From NCBI GenBank assembly GCA_945833805.1, contig CAMAGG010000006.1:1-32197 (forward strand): a stretch of 32,197 bases of DNA, read 5' to 3'. The notes under the pieces are model-generated. The model searched no databases. It had not been told where the DNA came from and saw nothing but the letters and a program-made list of their open reading frames with translations. Shown here one piece after another: positions 8,398 through 16,318 of this stretch. Source of the DNA: an uncultured Clostridia bacterium. GTDB taxonomy: Bacteria; Bacillota; Clostridia; Oscillospirales; Ruminococcaceae. A program made the translations under genes and the position numbers. The stretch's first letter is position 1, and each line of letters starts with the position of its first letter.

Positions 8398-8797
8398 TTT
8401 TCCAGTACACCTCCGAGATACCGTTTGCGCTGGATGTAATTGTGATCGGGTGCCCGGTAAAAACAAAGAACGATAAGTCCACTTGTGTGGATACTGTCAC
8501 GGTGAATGTATCGCCTATCTGTATCTTACCGTTTTTCGACCATACAACGGTTGGGGTAATTCCACTGGTTTCGTTTAGCCGCTCAAGCCGTGCGGTGGTT
8601 TCGCTGCCTACTCTGCCGGCAATCTCTGCCTCACGGCAAAGCTCGTTCGCGTAATTGTTCAGAGTCATTTTCGTAAGGAAAACGGGGGCAACGGTGATGA
8701 TGAACATCAGCATCATTACCATTATCATCACGAAAATCGTAACGCCGATATAGGTACTGCCTTTCTTTTCAGCAAGCCGTTTTATGTACTTACGCAT
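8390..8797 (-). CDS. TadE-like pseudopilin (DUF4320-like)
   Basis: This 135-residue protein begins with a basic stretch (MRKYIKRLAEKKG) and a single very hydrophobic helix at about 16-38 (MIMVMMLMFIITVAPVF), followed by a small outward domain. It resembles the DUF4320 proteins that I associate with tadC in Clostridia mobile elements. A likely prepilin cut is after Gly13 (KKG-STYIG), again without the Glu seen in classical pilins. The start is well supported by GGAGG 5 nt upstream. Its gene overlaps the next one and follows tadC closely. Confidence 0.7.
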   Translation of the reverse strand: MRKYIKRLAEKKGSTYIGVTIFVMIMVMMLMFIITVAPVFLTKMTLNNYANELCREAEIAGRVGSETTARLERLNETSGITPTVVWSKNGKIQIGDTFTVTVSTQVDLSFFVFTGHPITITSSANGISEVYWKNA

Positions 8798-8807
8798 ACG
8801 CACCTCC

Positions 8808-9755
8808 TTAAAAGCTGAACAGCGTACCAAAGCTGTCAAACATGGTTGTTCCGAGAACGACAACATAGAGGAGCAGCATTACGAACAGCAGAACCATTGA
8901 CAGCCTGTTGATTTTCGGCGGTATCTTCAGCGCAAAGTTGCGGAGTATCTGCTTTTGGTATTCGGAAAAACGATATATGAGCGTTTCCCAGTAGACGTGC
9001 GTATCCGAGCCACGCGCCATTTCGATAAGTCCTCTTGTTACCTCGGAAAGCTGAGTAGAGCCTATTCTTCCCTCAAATCTGGTGATAGCAGCCTCCCAAT
9101 TTGAAGAACGCATATCAGCTATGGTTATCTCTAATTCCTCGCGGAAATACGGTGAGAATGTGTCCTTGTGCTTTTCAAGAATGGAGAGGACATTGTGGTC
9201 GGTTTTTATCTCCTGCGCTATCGCGCCGACAAAGCGCGGAAGGTCGGTGTCTATCTGCTCGCGCTTCATTTTGATAGCCTCAGAGATTTTTTCCTGTGCG
9301 TTTGTGTACTGCAAAATGCCGAGGACTACCATGAGCAGAGCAAATATCACCGGAACAGCCTGTACATACTGATTGTCTATCATTGACGCGACAAGTGCGC
9401 CGAGGATATAAACGGGTATTCCGAGCAGAGCGTATGCGCCTGCTTTGACGATAGCTCTTGCCTCATAAAGCTGCGGCGACATGGATATGTGCGCTATTTT
9501 CAGATTAGCCTCTAACTGCTTTTGCCGTATATCCGACATTGGCAGCAGTTTTGACACAAACAGCGCCGTGTTGGTGTACATTTGCGAAAGCCCGTCCGGT
9601 GCGGGACGGTTGCGGGGTCCAATCGCTCTTATCGCCGCCGTTGTCTTTGAGGACGGCACTTTAAGCAGAACAAGCGCAAATGAATACGCACCTCCTGCAA
9701 AAAGCAGACAGGCGGCAAGCACCATAGCTTTCAGAGAAATGTCAATTAAGCTCAA
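8808..9755 (-). CDS. tadC: TadC-like type II/IV pilus platform protein
   Basis: This 315-residue inner-membrane protein has hydrophobic segments near the N terminus (about 8-30), in the middle (about 105-150) and at the C terminus (about 280-305). They flank a cytoplasmic GspF/T2SSF-type domain that includes the typical LPRFVGAIAQEI stretch. With TadB it would form the platform on which the TadA motor acts. Translation appears to start at TTG, since GAGG lies 8 nt before it and no better ATG exists. The tadB stop is only a few nt upstream. Confidence 0.85.
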   Translation of the reverse strand: MSLIDISLKAMVLAACLLFAGGAYSFALVLLKVPSSKTTAAIRAIGPRNRPAPDGLSQMYTNTALFVSKLLPMSDIRQKQLEANLKIAHISMSPQLYEARAIVKAGAYALLGIPVYILGALVASMIDNQYVQAVPVIFALLMVVLGILQYTNAQEKISEAIKMKREQIDTDLPRFVGAIAQEIKTDHNVLSILEKHKDTFSPYFREELEITIADMRSSNWEAAITRFEGRIGSTQLSEVTRGLIEMARGSDTHVYWETLIYRFSEYQKQILRNFALKIPPKINRLSMVLLFVMLLLYVVVLGTTMFDSFGTLFSF

Positions 9756-9760
9756 TCAGA

Positions 9761-10687
9761 TCACCTCTTATATTCAATGGGCTGGGTGTACTTGTATGTG
9801 AGTGCAATAACTATAATGACCGTAACAGCTACTACGCAATTCACTATCTGACCGGCAAGCGTTTCTGTGAGAACAGCAAACCAGTCTGCGTTGAGGAAAA
9901 AAATCAGCGGATAATTCGCAAGGACAAGCCCTATCATGGTGAACACCTCTTTGCGCGGCTGCATTATCATGTTTTTCAGTTCCGCATTAACTATGCGAAT
10001 ATCCGAAAGACGCGCCGCCAAAGGCTGGAGTGAGAATTTCTGTTCGGAATTATCCTGGCACTCTATCAGCGTATCGCACCATTCGTGGAAAATTTCGTTG
10101 TCAATCTCGTCCTTGAGCTGCTCGATAGCAAGTTTGACATTGGAGGAAATCATATCCACACGGGTGAGAAAGTTGATGAAAGCGTACTGTACAGGAGGGT
10201 TGATGTGGTCAATGGATTGTCTTACTGCATAGGCTATATCGCCGTTTGATATGTAATTCGTTGTGATGATGGACAACGCTGTTTCCAGTTCCTCTGCGAT
10301 ATGAGCCTTGTAGCTGGAAAGGAGCAGCTTAACATACACATACGGTATTACAAAAGCTGCGGCAATAAGCACTACTGAAATGAGAAGATTGTTGAACAAC
10401 GCACCAAGCAGCACTCCAACAACACCGCCGACAACCGCCGCGGTGATAAGCAGAGAAAACTTGTTTTGGGAATGCGTTGCCGCAAGAGCGTTCGTGATGT
10501 TGTCGATCATGCGCTGCATACGCGACTTTTTTATCTTGCCCTGCGTCACAAGTACCTTGTATTTAAGGCTGCGGTCACGGTGGAGCAGCGACATAATATC
10601 ATCTGTTATCCTCTGCGGAGAAAGTCCGAGAAGAATGACTACGGCGGCGGAAAGCAGCAGCGCCGCAAGCAGATAAATCACCTTCAT
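9761..10687 (-). CDS. tadB: TadB-like pilus platform protein
   Basis: The 308-residue product is the second GspF-type platform protein. It has an N-terminal membrane segment (about 3-22), a hydrophobic pair at about 80-120, a cytoplasmic helical domain with ELETALSIITTNY, and C-terminal segments around 250-295. Start: ATG with GGAGG 8 nt upstream, placed 2 nt after the tadA stop. Gene order tadA-tadB-tadC is the normal Tad order. Confidence 0.85.
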   Translation of the reverse strand: MKVIYLLAALLLSAAVVILLGLSPQRITDDIMSLLHRDRSLKYKVLVTQGKIKKSRMQRMIDNITNALAATHSQNKFSLLITAAVVGGVVGVLLGALFNNLLISVVLIAAAFVIPYVYVKLLLSSYKAHIAEELETALSIITTNYISNGDIAYAVRQSIDHINPPVQYAFINFLTRVDMISSNVKLAIEQLKDEIDNEIFHEWCDTLIECQDNSEQKFSLQPLAARLSDIRIVNAELKNMIMQPRKEVFTMIGLVLANYPLIFFLNADWFAVLTETLAGQIVNCVVAVTVIIVIALTYKYTQPIEYKR

Positions 10688-10689
10688 AG

Positions 10690-12132
10690 TTATACCCTCC
10701 CGTATATTTCAAGCTTGTCCTTCGGTACGCCGTTGTCGCGCAGGCGCTTCATAAAGTTTTCGGTGGGCGGATTGACCTTGACGTGCTTGCCGATTATTCT
10801 CGCCGTTCCGTCCGGGTTACGCACCTCGTCAATAATATCGTAACGATAAAGGGTGCGGGTTTCGTACTTTCCTTTCTCACCCTGAATACATTCCGCTATT
10901 TCCATGATGTGACGCGATCCGTCATCAAGCTGCTTGAGGTAAATTCCGATAGGGAATGCCTCTGTTACAAGTGAGAGAATAGTATCAAGCGGCAGAGAGT
11001 GTGCCTGCAGGCAGAGCGTTGCAAGGCGGGTGTATATCTGGTGTGTGGAGGACGCATGTGTGGTCGTAAGAACGGTGTGTCCTGTTCGGGCTGCTTCCTG
11101 CGCCTGCCACGCTTCCTCGTTTTTCATTTCAGCAACGCAAATTGAGTTAGGGTGCATGGTTAGGCACATAGTAAGCAGCTTTGCTAATGTTACGTCCCTC
11201 GCCGGGTCATCGGTTTCCTTTGTGACGAGATGAAGAACGTCGTTGATAACATTACCGTTTTCGTCCCGCTTAACAAGGTCAAATTCTCTCACGGATTTTT
11301 CAAGCGTGATCAGGCGCTTGTTGTTCGGGTAGTTTGACATTATATCCGCCATAATAGTGGTCTTTCCTGAGCCTGTTTCACCAGCATAACACTGCGAAAC
11401 GCCGTGAATAAAGCAGGTCACAAGGAAATCGTATTCCTCCTCGCTGACCATGCCTGACTCGATAAACTGCTCACGGGTTATCTTTGAGGGATTGACGATA
11501 CGGATAGACGCGCAGGCACCGCGGGCATTGTCGCAAATATCCGTATAGCCTGCGGTCACTCTGATATTAGAACCGAGAAAGCCTGTCGCAATAGGTTTTG
11601 AGCTATCCCATGTGATGTGATTGTGGTGCAGCAGACGTTTCAGCACGTCCACAAGATGTCCTGCGTCCTTGAAATGCTCCGCCTTGAAACGTGCGCCCTT
11701 TGCGGGAATAATCTCCACATCGTCCCAGCCGTTGATGTTGATTTCCTCAATATCCTTTCGGAGCAGCCAAGGCGTGAGGATAGAATACTCCGCCATTTCT
11801 ATGTAGAGCTTGTCTGCGACCTCGCCCAGCGTCATATTCGGGACATAATAGTTGTTGTCCTTCATATACTGCTTGATAAGGCGTTTCATCATATCCTTTT
11901 TGTCGGCTTCGTAAAGCTCCACAGCGTAGTTTTCAGCCATGTGCTGCTGTACGCGGGAAAGAAGGGTGTCGAAAGGAATGAAGGAGCGTTCTATTTCCTT
12001 TACGCTTTTATCGGATATCTCAGAGAAATCTGACTTGTCCTTTTTCTTGCGGGATTTAGTTTCCGCAGCTTCCTTTACCTCCGCATATTCACCTTCGTTA
12101 TCTGCGGTCTTTTTCTTGAAAAAACTGAGCAT
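10690..12132 (-). CDS. tadA: TadA/CpaF-family secretion ATPase
   Basis: This 480-residue protein belongs to the VirB11/PilT-type hexameric ATPases that drive Tad pilus assembly. Walker A is GETGSGKTT at about 251-259. The Walker B-like ICVAEMKNEEA is at about 331-341, with the His box TTTHASS near 360. The N-terminal 60 residues are a charged extension. The ATG overlaps the tadZ stop (TAATG), with GGAGG 9 nt before. Gram-positive T4SSs generally lack VirB11, so this ATPase could also serve the conjugation channel encoded in the same operon; that is inference. Confidence 0.93.
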   Translation of the reverse strand: MLSFFKKKTADNEGEYAEVKEAAETKSRKKKDKSDFSEISDKSVKEIERSFIPFDTLLSRVQQHMAENYAVELYEADKKDMMKRLIKQYMKDNNYYVPNMTLGEVADKLYIEMAEYSILTPWLLRKDIEEININGWDDVEIIPAKGARFKAEHFKDAGHLVDVLKRLLHHNHITWDSSKPIATGFLGSNIRVTAGYTDICDNARGACASIRIVNPSKITREQFIESGMVSEEEYDFLVTCFIHGVSQCYAGETGSGKTTIMADIMSNYPNNKRLITLEKSVREFDLVKRDENGNVINDVLHLVTKETDDPARDVTLAKLLTMCLTMHPNSICVAEMKNEEAWQAQEAARTGHTVLTTTHASSTHQIYTRLATLCLQAHSLPLDTILSLVTEAFPIGIYLKQLDDGSRHIMEIAECIQGEKGKYETRTLYRYDIIDEVRNPDGTARIIGKHVKVNPPTENFMKRLRDNGVPKDKLEIYGRV

Positions 12133-12872
12133 TACTTCTTACCTCCGATAAGCGATTTTGCGAGCTTGTTTATTGCGTGGTTATATGCGCTGTCCGACAC
12201 TCCGTTTCGGAGGATAGCCGCCTGATTGAACGCCTCGGCGGCGTGGGTGCTGAAAGGTATCTCGCCGGATATTCTGCCGAGGGCATTACGCATAGCGGCA
12301 ACGTCCTGCTTGAACGAATTTCCCAGCGCAAGGGCGCGGATAAAGTGCTTGTATTGATACTGCTCACTCTGTAAAACAGGCTCCTGTGAGCCGTCAAACA
12401 CAAGTCCGTTAATATCCGCGGTGAACAGCTCCACGGTCTTTGTTGCAGACATGATAGACCATGCTGTCATTTTTGAGGTGATAACGGTTGACATACAATC
12501 AATTATCACATAGTCGGCGCTGCTGCGGAGATAGGAGAAAATCTGTGCAAGGCGCGTATCATCGGGCGGAGGGAAAGAATTCTCGTTCTCACGGATATTG
12601 TAGCCAAGCACCATTATCTTATCAGTAATGGGCAGCAGATTTCGACGTAAGTCGGTTTCCTCAAACGAAACATTCGACAGGCACTTTCCGAGAGAACCGT
12701 CAAACTTGCTTTCGTGCGGTGCAACAATAGGTATCAGCGGTTTGGTGGTATCAGTTCCGACAACGATAATATCCGCTTTCGGCTCAATGCGGGAAATGTT
12801 GTGTGCAAGAGCAAGAGAGGTCGTTGTCTTGTATGCGCCCGAGCTGCCGTATATTGAAAAAATCTTACCCAA
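12132..12872 (-). CDS. tadZ: TadZ/CpaE-like ParA-family ATPase
   Basis: This 246-residue MinD/ParA-like protein probably places the pilus machine in the cell. It starts with MGKIFSIYGSSGAYKTT: Lys15 and Thr16-17 of the P-loop are kept, but the loop reads SSGAYKTT instead of KGGVGKTT, so the signature Lys is missing. A Walker B-like DYVIIDCMS follows near residue 120. The start codon is TTG, with GAGG 8 nt upstream at the end of the cpaB gene. Neighbours cpaB and tadA support the name. Confidence 0.82.
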   Translation of the reverse strand: MGKIFSIYGSSGAYKTTTSLALAHNISRIEPKADIIVVGTDTTKPLIPIVAPHESKFDGSLGKCLSNVSFEETDLRRNLLPITDKIMVLGYNIRENENSFPPPDDTRLAQIFSYLRSSADYVIIDCMSTVITSKMTAWSIMSATKTVELFTADINGLVFDGSQEPVLQSEQYQYKHFIRALALGNSFKQDVAAMRNALGRISGEIPFSTHAAEAFNQAAILRNGVSDSAYNHAINKLAKSLIGGKK

Positions 12873-13679
12873 TTATTCCACCTCGCTCTCTGTGCTTTCG
12901 TCATAAATCTCGGCGGTATTAAAAACCGCCTCTGTTGTTTCATAGTCAACTACACCGAGCAGCTCACGCTGGGCGGCAAGGTATTCGGCTTTATGTTCGC
13001 TGTCGCCGCGGCAGACAAATACTGCATGGAGCGTTGTGTTCTCGCACTCGGCAAGTTTGAGTGCCTGTGTGCGGTCCTGACATATCACGGTTATCGTTGC
13101 ATAAAGCGCCTGTTCCTCATCATCGTCCTCGGCAGCATTTACCTGGTCTGCATTGTAGGTATCGTCCGAGCCGTTGTCCGCGGTAGTCGCTAAAACCTCG
13201 ATATACTGTAATTCATCGTAGATTATAGCCTCATCGTCATTGTCCTCGTTGACAGAGATTATCTGAATTATGTCGCCTGTCTGGAGCTTACCGGAAAGAC
13301 CGTTAGCAAAGCTGCGTACTGTTACTGACATAGCGGTTTCGTTCACTCCAAGCTGACGGAGCAGAGTGTCCGAGGTGTCGATGGTGTCGGACAGCTTGTT
13401 TGCGGAGAATGTGTCGCCGGAAAACATAGCGGCTACCGTGTACTTGCCAACGATCTGTTCAGGGTCGGTGATGATATTATCGGGAAGATTGAGAGTGCCA
13501 ACCTCGACGGCGGAAAGCATAGAGGGCTGTATCTGCGCTCCCTGGGGAACGTCCTCTTTGAGTCGGATAACGGTTGTTTTCTGTTCAAGCACAACAGAAA
13601 ACAGCGGCGTTATGCCAAAACAAAGAATGATAGCAAGCACAATGAGAATTATGCCGATCAGTGTACGATTTTTAAGCAT
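12873..13679 (-). CDS. cpaB: CpaB/RcpC-like SAF-domain pilus protein
   Basis: This 268-residue protein has an N-terminal membrane segment (about 6-30) and a SAF domain. The stretch LKEDVPQGAQIQPSMLSAVEV is the SAF entry seen in CpaB, followed by a second CpaB-type half (MSVTVRSFANGLSGKLQTGDIIQIISV). In Tad systems CpaB works in the envelope. The C-terminal third has an acidic insert (NAAEDDDEEQ) and the tail is also acidic (ESTESEVE). Start: ATG with GGAGG 9 nt upstream; the longer frame would run into the tadV gene. Confidence 0.85.
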   Translation of the reverse strand: MLKNRTLIGIILIVLAIILCFGITPLFSVVLEQKTTVIRLKEDVPQGAQIQPSMLSAVEVGTLNLPDNIITDPEQIVGKYTVAAMFSGDTFSANKLSDTIDTSDTLLRQLGVNETAMSVTVRSFANGLSGKLQTGDIIQIISVNEDNDDEAIIYDELQYIEVLATTADNGSDDTYNADQVNAAEDDDEEQALYATITVICQDRTQALKLAECENTTLHAVFVCRGDSEHKAEYLAAQRELLGVVDYETTEAVFNTAEIYDESTESEVE

Positions 13680-14076
13680 AGAGAAAAACCTCCAATAGAA
13701 AAACAACCGCATTAGCAGCGCAAATAAACGGTGCAAGCGGCATTTCTTGTTCTTTTTTGATGTGTGCGAATATTTTTGCTGAAATCAGCGCAAGCAGCAC
13801 CGCAATAAATCCCGGAACAGCGCCGAGCGCAAAGCCAAAGGCAGCGCACAATTTAACATCACCCATACCTATATCCGCTATTAGATTTGCTGCGAAAAGC
13901 GTTATAAATAAAGCAAGCAAGCCTGTTATTCTTGCTGAAAGAGATAGCTCATTCAGAAACGGGCTTGCTGCAACAATTATGAACGGGGCAAAGTTGCTTA
14001 TTTCGCGGGTGCGTATATCTTCTGCGGATATATGGGTAAGGTATATGGTGAGTATCACCGATATTGTTAAAACCAT
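13672..14076 (-). CDS. tadV: TadV/CpaA prepilin peptidase (A24 family)
   Basis: A short 134-residue integral membrane aspartyl peptidase. Both catalytic Asp motifs are visible: Asp20 in SAEDIRTREI and Asp73 in the GxGD box (IGMGDVKL). This small form without a methylase domain is typical of Tad systems. It should process the Flp-like and TadE-like prepilins of the operon. Its ATG lies inside the last codons of the VirB3-like gene, so it is translationally coupled to a T4SS gene. It is the first gene of the Tad block. Confidence 0.88.
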   Translation of the reverse strand: MVLTISVILTIYLTHISAEDIRTREISNFAPFIIVAASPFLNELSLSARITGLLALFITLFAANLIADIGMGDVKLCAAFGFALGAVPGFIAVLLALISAKIFAHIKKEQEMPLAPFICAANAVVFLLEVFLYA

Positions 14077-14393
14077 TTTGATTTGTACACATACCGGTAT
14101 CGCCGCTGTGAACGGGCAAAGCGCACCATGTTTTTAACCTGTCCCACTACGGAAAGGCGGGTAATGGGGTCTTTGCGCGTCATCATAATGCTGCCGGCAG
14201 CGCCGATCATCATTGTGAAAACCAGAGCCGCAAGGTTGCCCGTGATAAGCATAAACACAGCCGCGACAACGCCAAAGCAGGCTATTCCGATAAAGCATTG
14301 TTTAAGCTCCGTTCTGCCAAAGCCGACAAAGTATTCCGGCTCGATGTTAAGTCCGTAGGGAATGTATAGCTTTCTGCGATTTTCGTTTTCCAT
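14067..14393 (-). CDS. VirB3/PrgI-like T4SS membrane protein
   Basis: A 108-residue protein with a soluble N terminus (RKLYIPYGLNIEPEYF), a hydrophobic hairpin at about 34-68, and a basic C terminus (ARSQRRYRYVYKSKWF). Size, topology and position in the VirB6 group match the PrgI/VirB3 family, which contacts VirB4. In most Gram-positive elements virB4 follows at once; here about 10 kb of Tad, toxin-antitoxin and hypothetical genes come between. Confidence 0.7.
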   Translation of the reverse strand: MENENRRKLYIPYGLNIEPEYFVGFGRTELKQCFIGIACFGVVAAVFMLITGNLAALVFTMMIGAAGSIMMTRKDPITRLSVVGQVKNMVRFARSQRRYRYVYKSKWF

Positions 14394-14406
14394 ATTACAC
14401 CGCCTT

Positions 14407-14622
14407 TCAGGTGAGATAGCTGACGATTATGTTCTCGATTAAAAACGGGAGCTGCGCTATTACCGCAAAAACAACCGTGTTCTTTAAGCGTTTCTTGTAC
14501 TGCGGAGCCTCGTCCGATTCGTGCGTGAGCTTCAGAAAAATGTATATGGCTCGCATAGCAAGTCCGCTGTTTATAGCTATCTGAAGATAGCTGCTGAGCT
14601 GGTCTATCTGTGATGTGTCCAT
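14407..14622 (-). CDS. Small two-helix conjugation membrane protein
   Basis: A 71-residue protein with two hydrophobic stretches (about 12-30 and 48-68) separated by a charged loop (HESDEAPQYKKRLKN). Similar short proteins often lie between the VirB6- and VirB3-like genes in Clostridia conjugative elements; I know no function. AAGGTG lies a few nt before the ATG. A VirB2/TrbC-like subunit is possible, but the gene at 16319-16666 is the better pilin candidate. Confidence 0.65.
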   Translation of the reverse strand: MDTSQIDQLSSYLQIAINSGLAMRAIYIFLKLTHESDEAPQYKKRLKNTVVFAVIAQLPFLIENIIVSYLT

Positions 14623-14631
14623 ACTTTCACC

Positions 14632-15480
14632 TTACTTTATTGCTCCGCGCACCATTTGTGCGACTCTGACCGTCTGGAAGAATGTATTTCCTGCCGTTCC
14701 GCCGCCTGTCGGCACAAGAAATTCACGCAGGATACGGGGCGCTGTGGTTGCCGCAAACATACAAGCAATACCCCAAGGAATATTGGTTATATCTATCACG
14801 TTTGACGATAGCAGGAATGCAAGTCCTATCTTTAACAGCATTATCTGCACGATTGTAGTCACAAACGCTCTAACAAACTGTGTGACATAGTTGCGGAAAA
14901 TTCCCTTGTCGTTTTCAAGCAGACCTAAACACGCAAGCGGTATTCCGGCAACCATTACCTGCATCTCCACTCCCCTTGACATAAACTGAAACAGTAATAT
15001 GAGATAGAAGATGAAGAACACAAGGCAGGCGAGTACCGGAACAATACCCAGAGAAGCTATGCCTGTCAAGACGGTAGCTGTGTAGTTGGTATCTGCTCCA
15101 AGCTGTGATAGAATTGTGGTCGTTACACTATCGCAAACCTCTACGAAAATATCGTATATCCAGCGGAACATAAGCGCCGTTGCGATTGCTTTCACAAAAT
15201 TCACAAGCAGCATTGTAGGGTCGGTGTCCGGATTACCGTCCGTCCATAGCACATACAAGTCAAAGCCTTTTTTGAGAAATTTCAGCACCATAAGCGATAG
15301 TGCAAGCGAAAACGCCATATCCGAAACGGTTGTAAAGAAATTAACGCCTGTGCATTGCGTCATCATCTCGTCTGCATGGAAAACCATGTCGTACAGACCG
15401 CCAAGCACCAATTCATTCATGAAAGTGGTTACTATTCCGGTTATGAGTGCAACAACAAGCGTTATAATGATAAATACCAT
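14632..15480 (-). CDS. VirB6/TrbL-like polytopic channel protein
   Basis: The 282-residue product has at least five long hydrophobic segments and a C-terminal cytoplasmic stretch (FLVPTGGGTAGNTFFQTVRVAQMV). This is the layout of VirB6/TrbL-type proteins in Firmicute elements, which form the inner-membrane part of the DNA channel. The start chosen (MVFIIIT) has AAGGA about 9 nt upstream; a TTG-type extension of 8 codons has no such support. It follows a long hairpin and the Flp-like pilin gene. Confidence 0.78.
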   Translation of the reverse strand: MVFIIITLVVALITGIVTTFMNELVLGGLYDMVFHADEMMTQCTGVNFFTTVSDMAFSLALSLMVLKFLKKGFDLYVLWTDGNPDTDPTMLLVNFVKAIATALMFRWIYDIFVEVCDSVTTTILSQLGADTNYTATVLTGIASLGIVPVLACLVFFIFYLILLFQFMSRGVEMQVMVAGIPLACLGLLENDKGIFRNYVTQFVRAFVTTIVQIMLLKIGLAFLLSSNVIDITNIPWGIACMFAATTAPRILREFLVPTGGGTAGNTFFQTVRVAQMVRGAIK

Positions 15481-15505
15481 AAGTGTGTTTCCTTTCCAAA
15501 GCAAG

Positions 15506-15560
15506 AGCCGCAGGGGTGAACGCTCGGCGGAAATGACCGAGGCGTCACGCCTCTGCGGCT
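15506..15560 (-). promoter_or_regulatory. Long intergenic stem-loop between pilin and VirB6 genes
   Basis: The left arm at 15506-15527 (starting AGCCGCAG) pairs imperfectly with the right arm at 15537-15560 (ending CTGCGGCT). Inside the right arm a perfect 15-nt palindrome, GAGGCGT-C-ACGCCTC, can compete. On the minus strand no U-run follows, so it is not a classical terminator. A processing or stabilising hairpin that raises pilin over VirB6 expression is plausible. Confidence 0.5.
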
Positions 15561-15591
15561 CGCTTTATGCGGATTGGATAGAGGGTGGGTA

Positions 15592-15828
15592 TCAGCCCAT
15601 ATTGAACATGGATGTAACCTTGTCCTCGGTAGAGGGCATGATAACATTGTTCATCAGAGCAATCAGTCCTACCAGCAGAATGCCGCCGAGAACGACGCCG
15701 ATAATGATAACGATAGCGTGTTCGGAAACGGAGCCGCGGGTTTCCTCAATCTTGTTCTTTGCTGCCGCAACAGCCATAACTGCCTTGTTGATTGCCTTAG
15801 TCTTGATAGCGTTGATCTTGTTCATCAT
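15592..15828 (-). CDS. Flp-like pilin candidate
   Basis: This 78-residue protein has a basic, Ala/Lys-rich leader of about 31 residues, then RGSVSEHAIV and one long hydrophobic helix (IIIGVVLGGILLVGLIALM), then a short tail. Flp prepilins have the same plan: cleavage after a Gly shortly before a Glu-Tyr pair at the start of the helix. Here Glu36-His37 would take that place after Gly32. No other Flp-type pilin is visible, and TadV is encoded in the same operon, so this is the likely major subunit. GGAGG lies 9 nt before the first of two adjacent ATGs. It resembles small DUF6133-like proteins; the pilin role is inferred. Confidence 0.6.
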   Translation of the reverse strand: MMNKINAIKTKAINKAVMAVAAAKNKIEETRGSVSEHAIVIIIGVVLGGILLVGLIALMNNVIMPSTEDKVTSMFNMG

Positions 15829-15857
15829 AGTTTTGTTCCTCCAAAAATTGTAGTAGT

Positions 15858-16238
15858 TTATCTTTCAGGCTCGTCGAAAGACGGAGCGTTGAAATCCTGT
15901 GTGTTATCTGCGGTGTTCTCACCGGTGTTGGTATTGGCATTCGCATTTGCGCGGAGCTGTTTCATGAGCGTTGAGTAAGCGCCGATTACAACATTGCTTA
16001 TCTCGTCGCGCATCTCTTTGGTCGTGGGGAAAGCCGTATCAACATACTTCTTATCGCCGTTCTGGTCGGTGTAGGACACGTTCGGCATATTGACGAAAAT
16101 GCCCTTTGAACCGTTCATCACGGAAAGACCTCTCACAACGAACGAATTGTCAAGGGTAATGCTGACAGTAGCAAGACGACTGCCGTTCGGATTGTTCGAG
16201 AGCTTAATGTCCTTTTCGGGATTGCAGCTTATCTTCAT
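15858..16238 (-). CDS. SpoVG-family regulator
   Basis: The 126-residue protein matches SpoVG over its first 90 residues: ATVSITLDNSFVVRGLSVMNGSKGIFVNMP is the family core, followed by DTAFPTTKEMRDEISNVVI. SpoVG proteins bind nucleic acid and act as regulators. A copy in a T4SS operon may tune expression of the transfer genes or of the host; that is inference. The C-terminal 35 residues are a low-complexity Asn/Thr/Asp tail ending FDEPER. GGAGG lies 8 nt before the chosen ATG; a 27-codon in-frame extension is Pro-rich junk across a C8 tract. Confidence 0.85.
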   Translation of the reverse strand: MKISCNPEKDIKLSNNPNGSRLATVSITLDNSFVVRGLSVMNGSKGIFVNMPNVSYTDQNGDKKYVDTAFPTTKEMRDEISNVVIGAYSTLMKQLRANANANTNTGENTADNTQDFNAPSFDEPER

Positions 16239-16318
16239 TATGTGTTCCTCCTTTGCTGCGAGATGTGGCTGCGGTGAACATTTTGTCGGGGGGGGAGGTA
16301 TCCACGAAAGGCGTAACA

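Noticed and set aside
9730-9742. TCAGAGAAATGTC near the tadC start, matching one arm of the junction repeat
   Set aside because: There is no second arm or core, and it lies in coding sequence. Probably chance.
15086-15853. Plus-strand open frame of 255 codons
   Set aside because: It is a shadow of the VirB6-like and Flp-like genes and crosses their intergenic hairpin.
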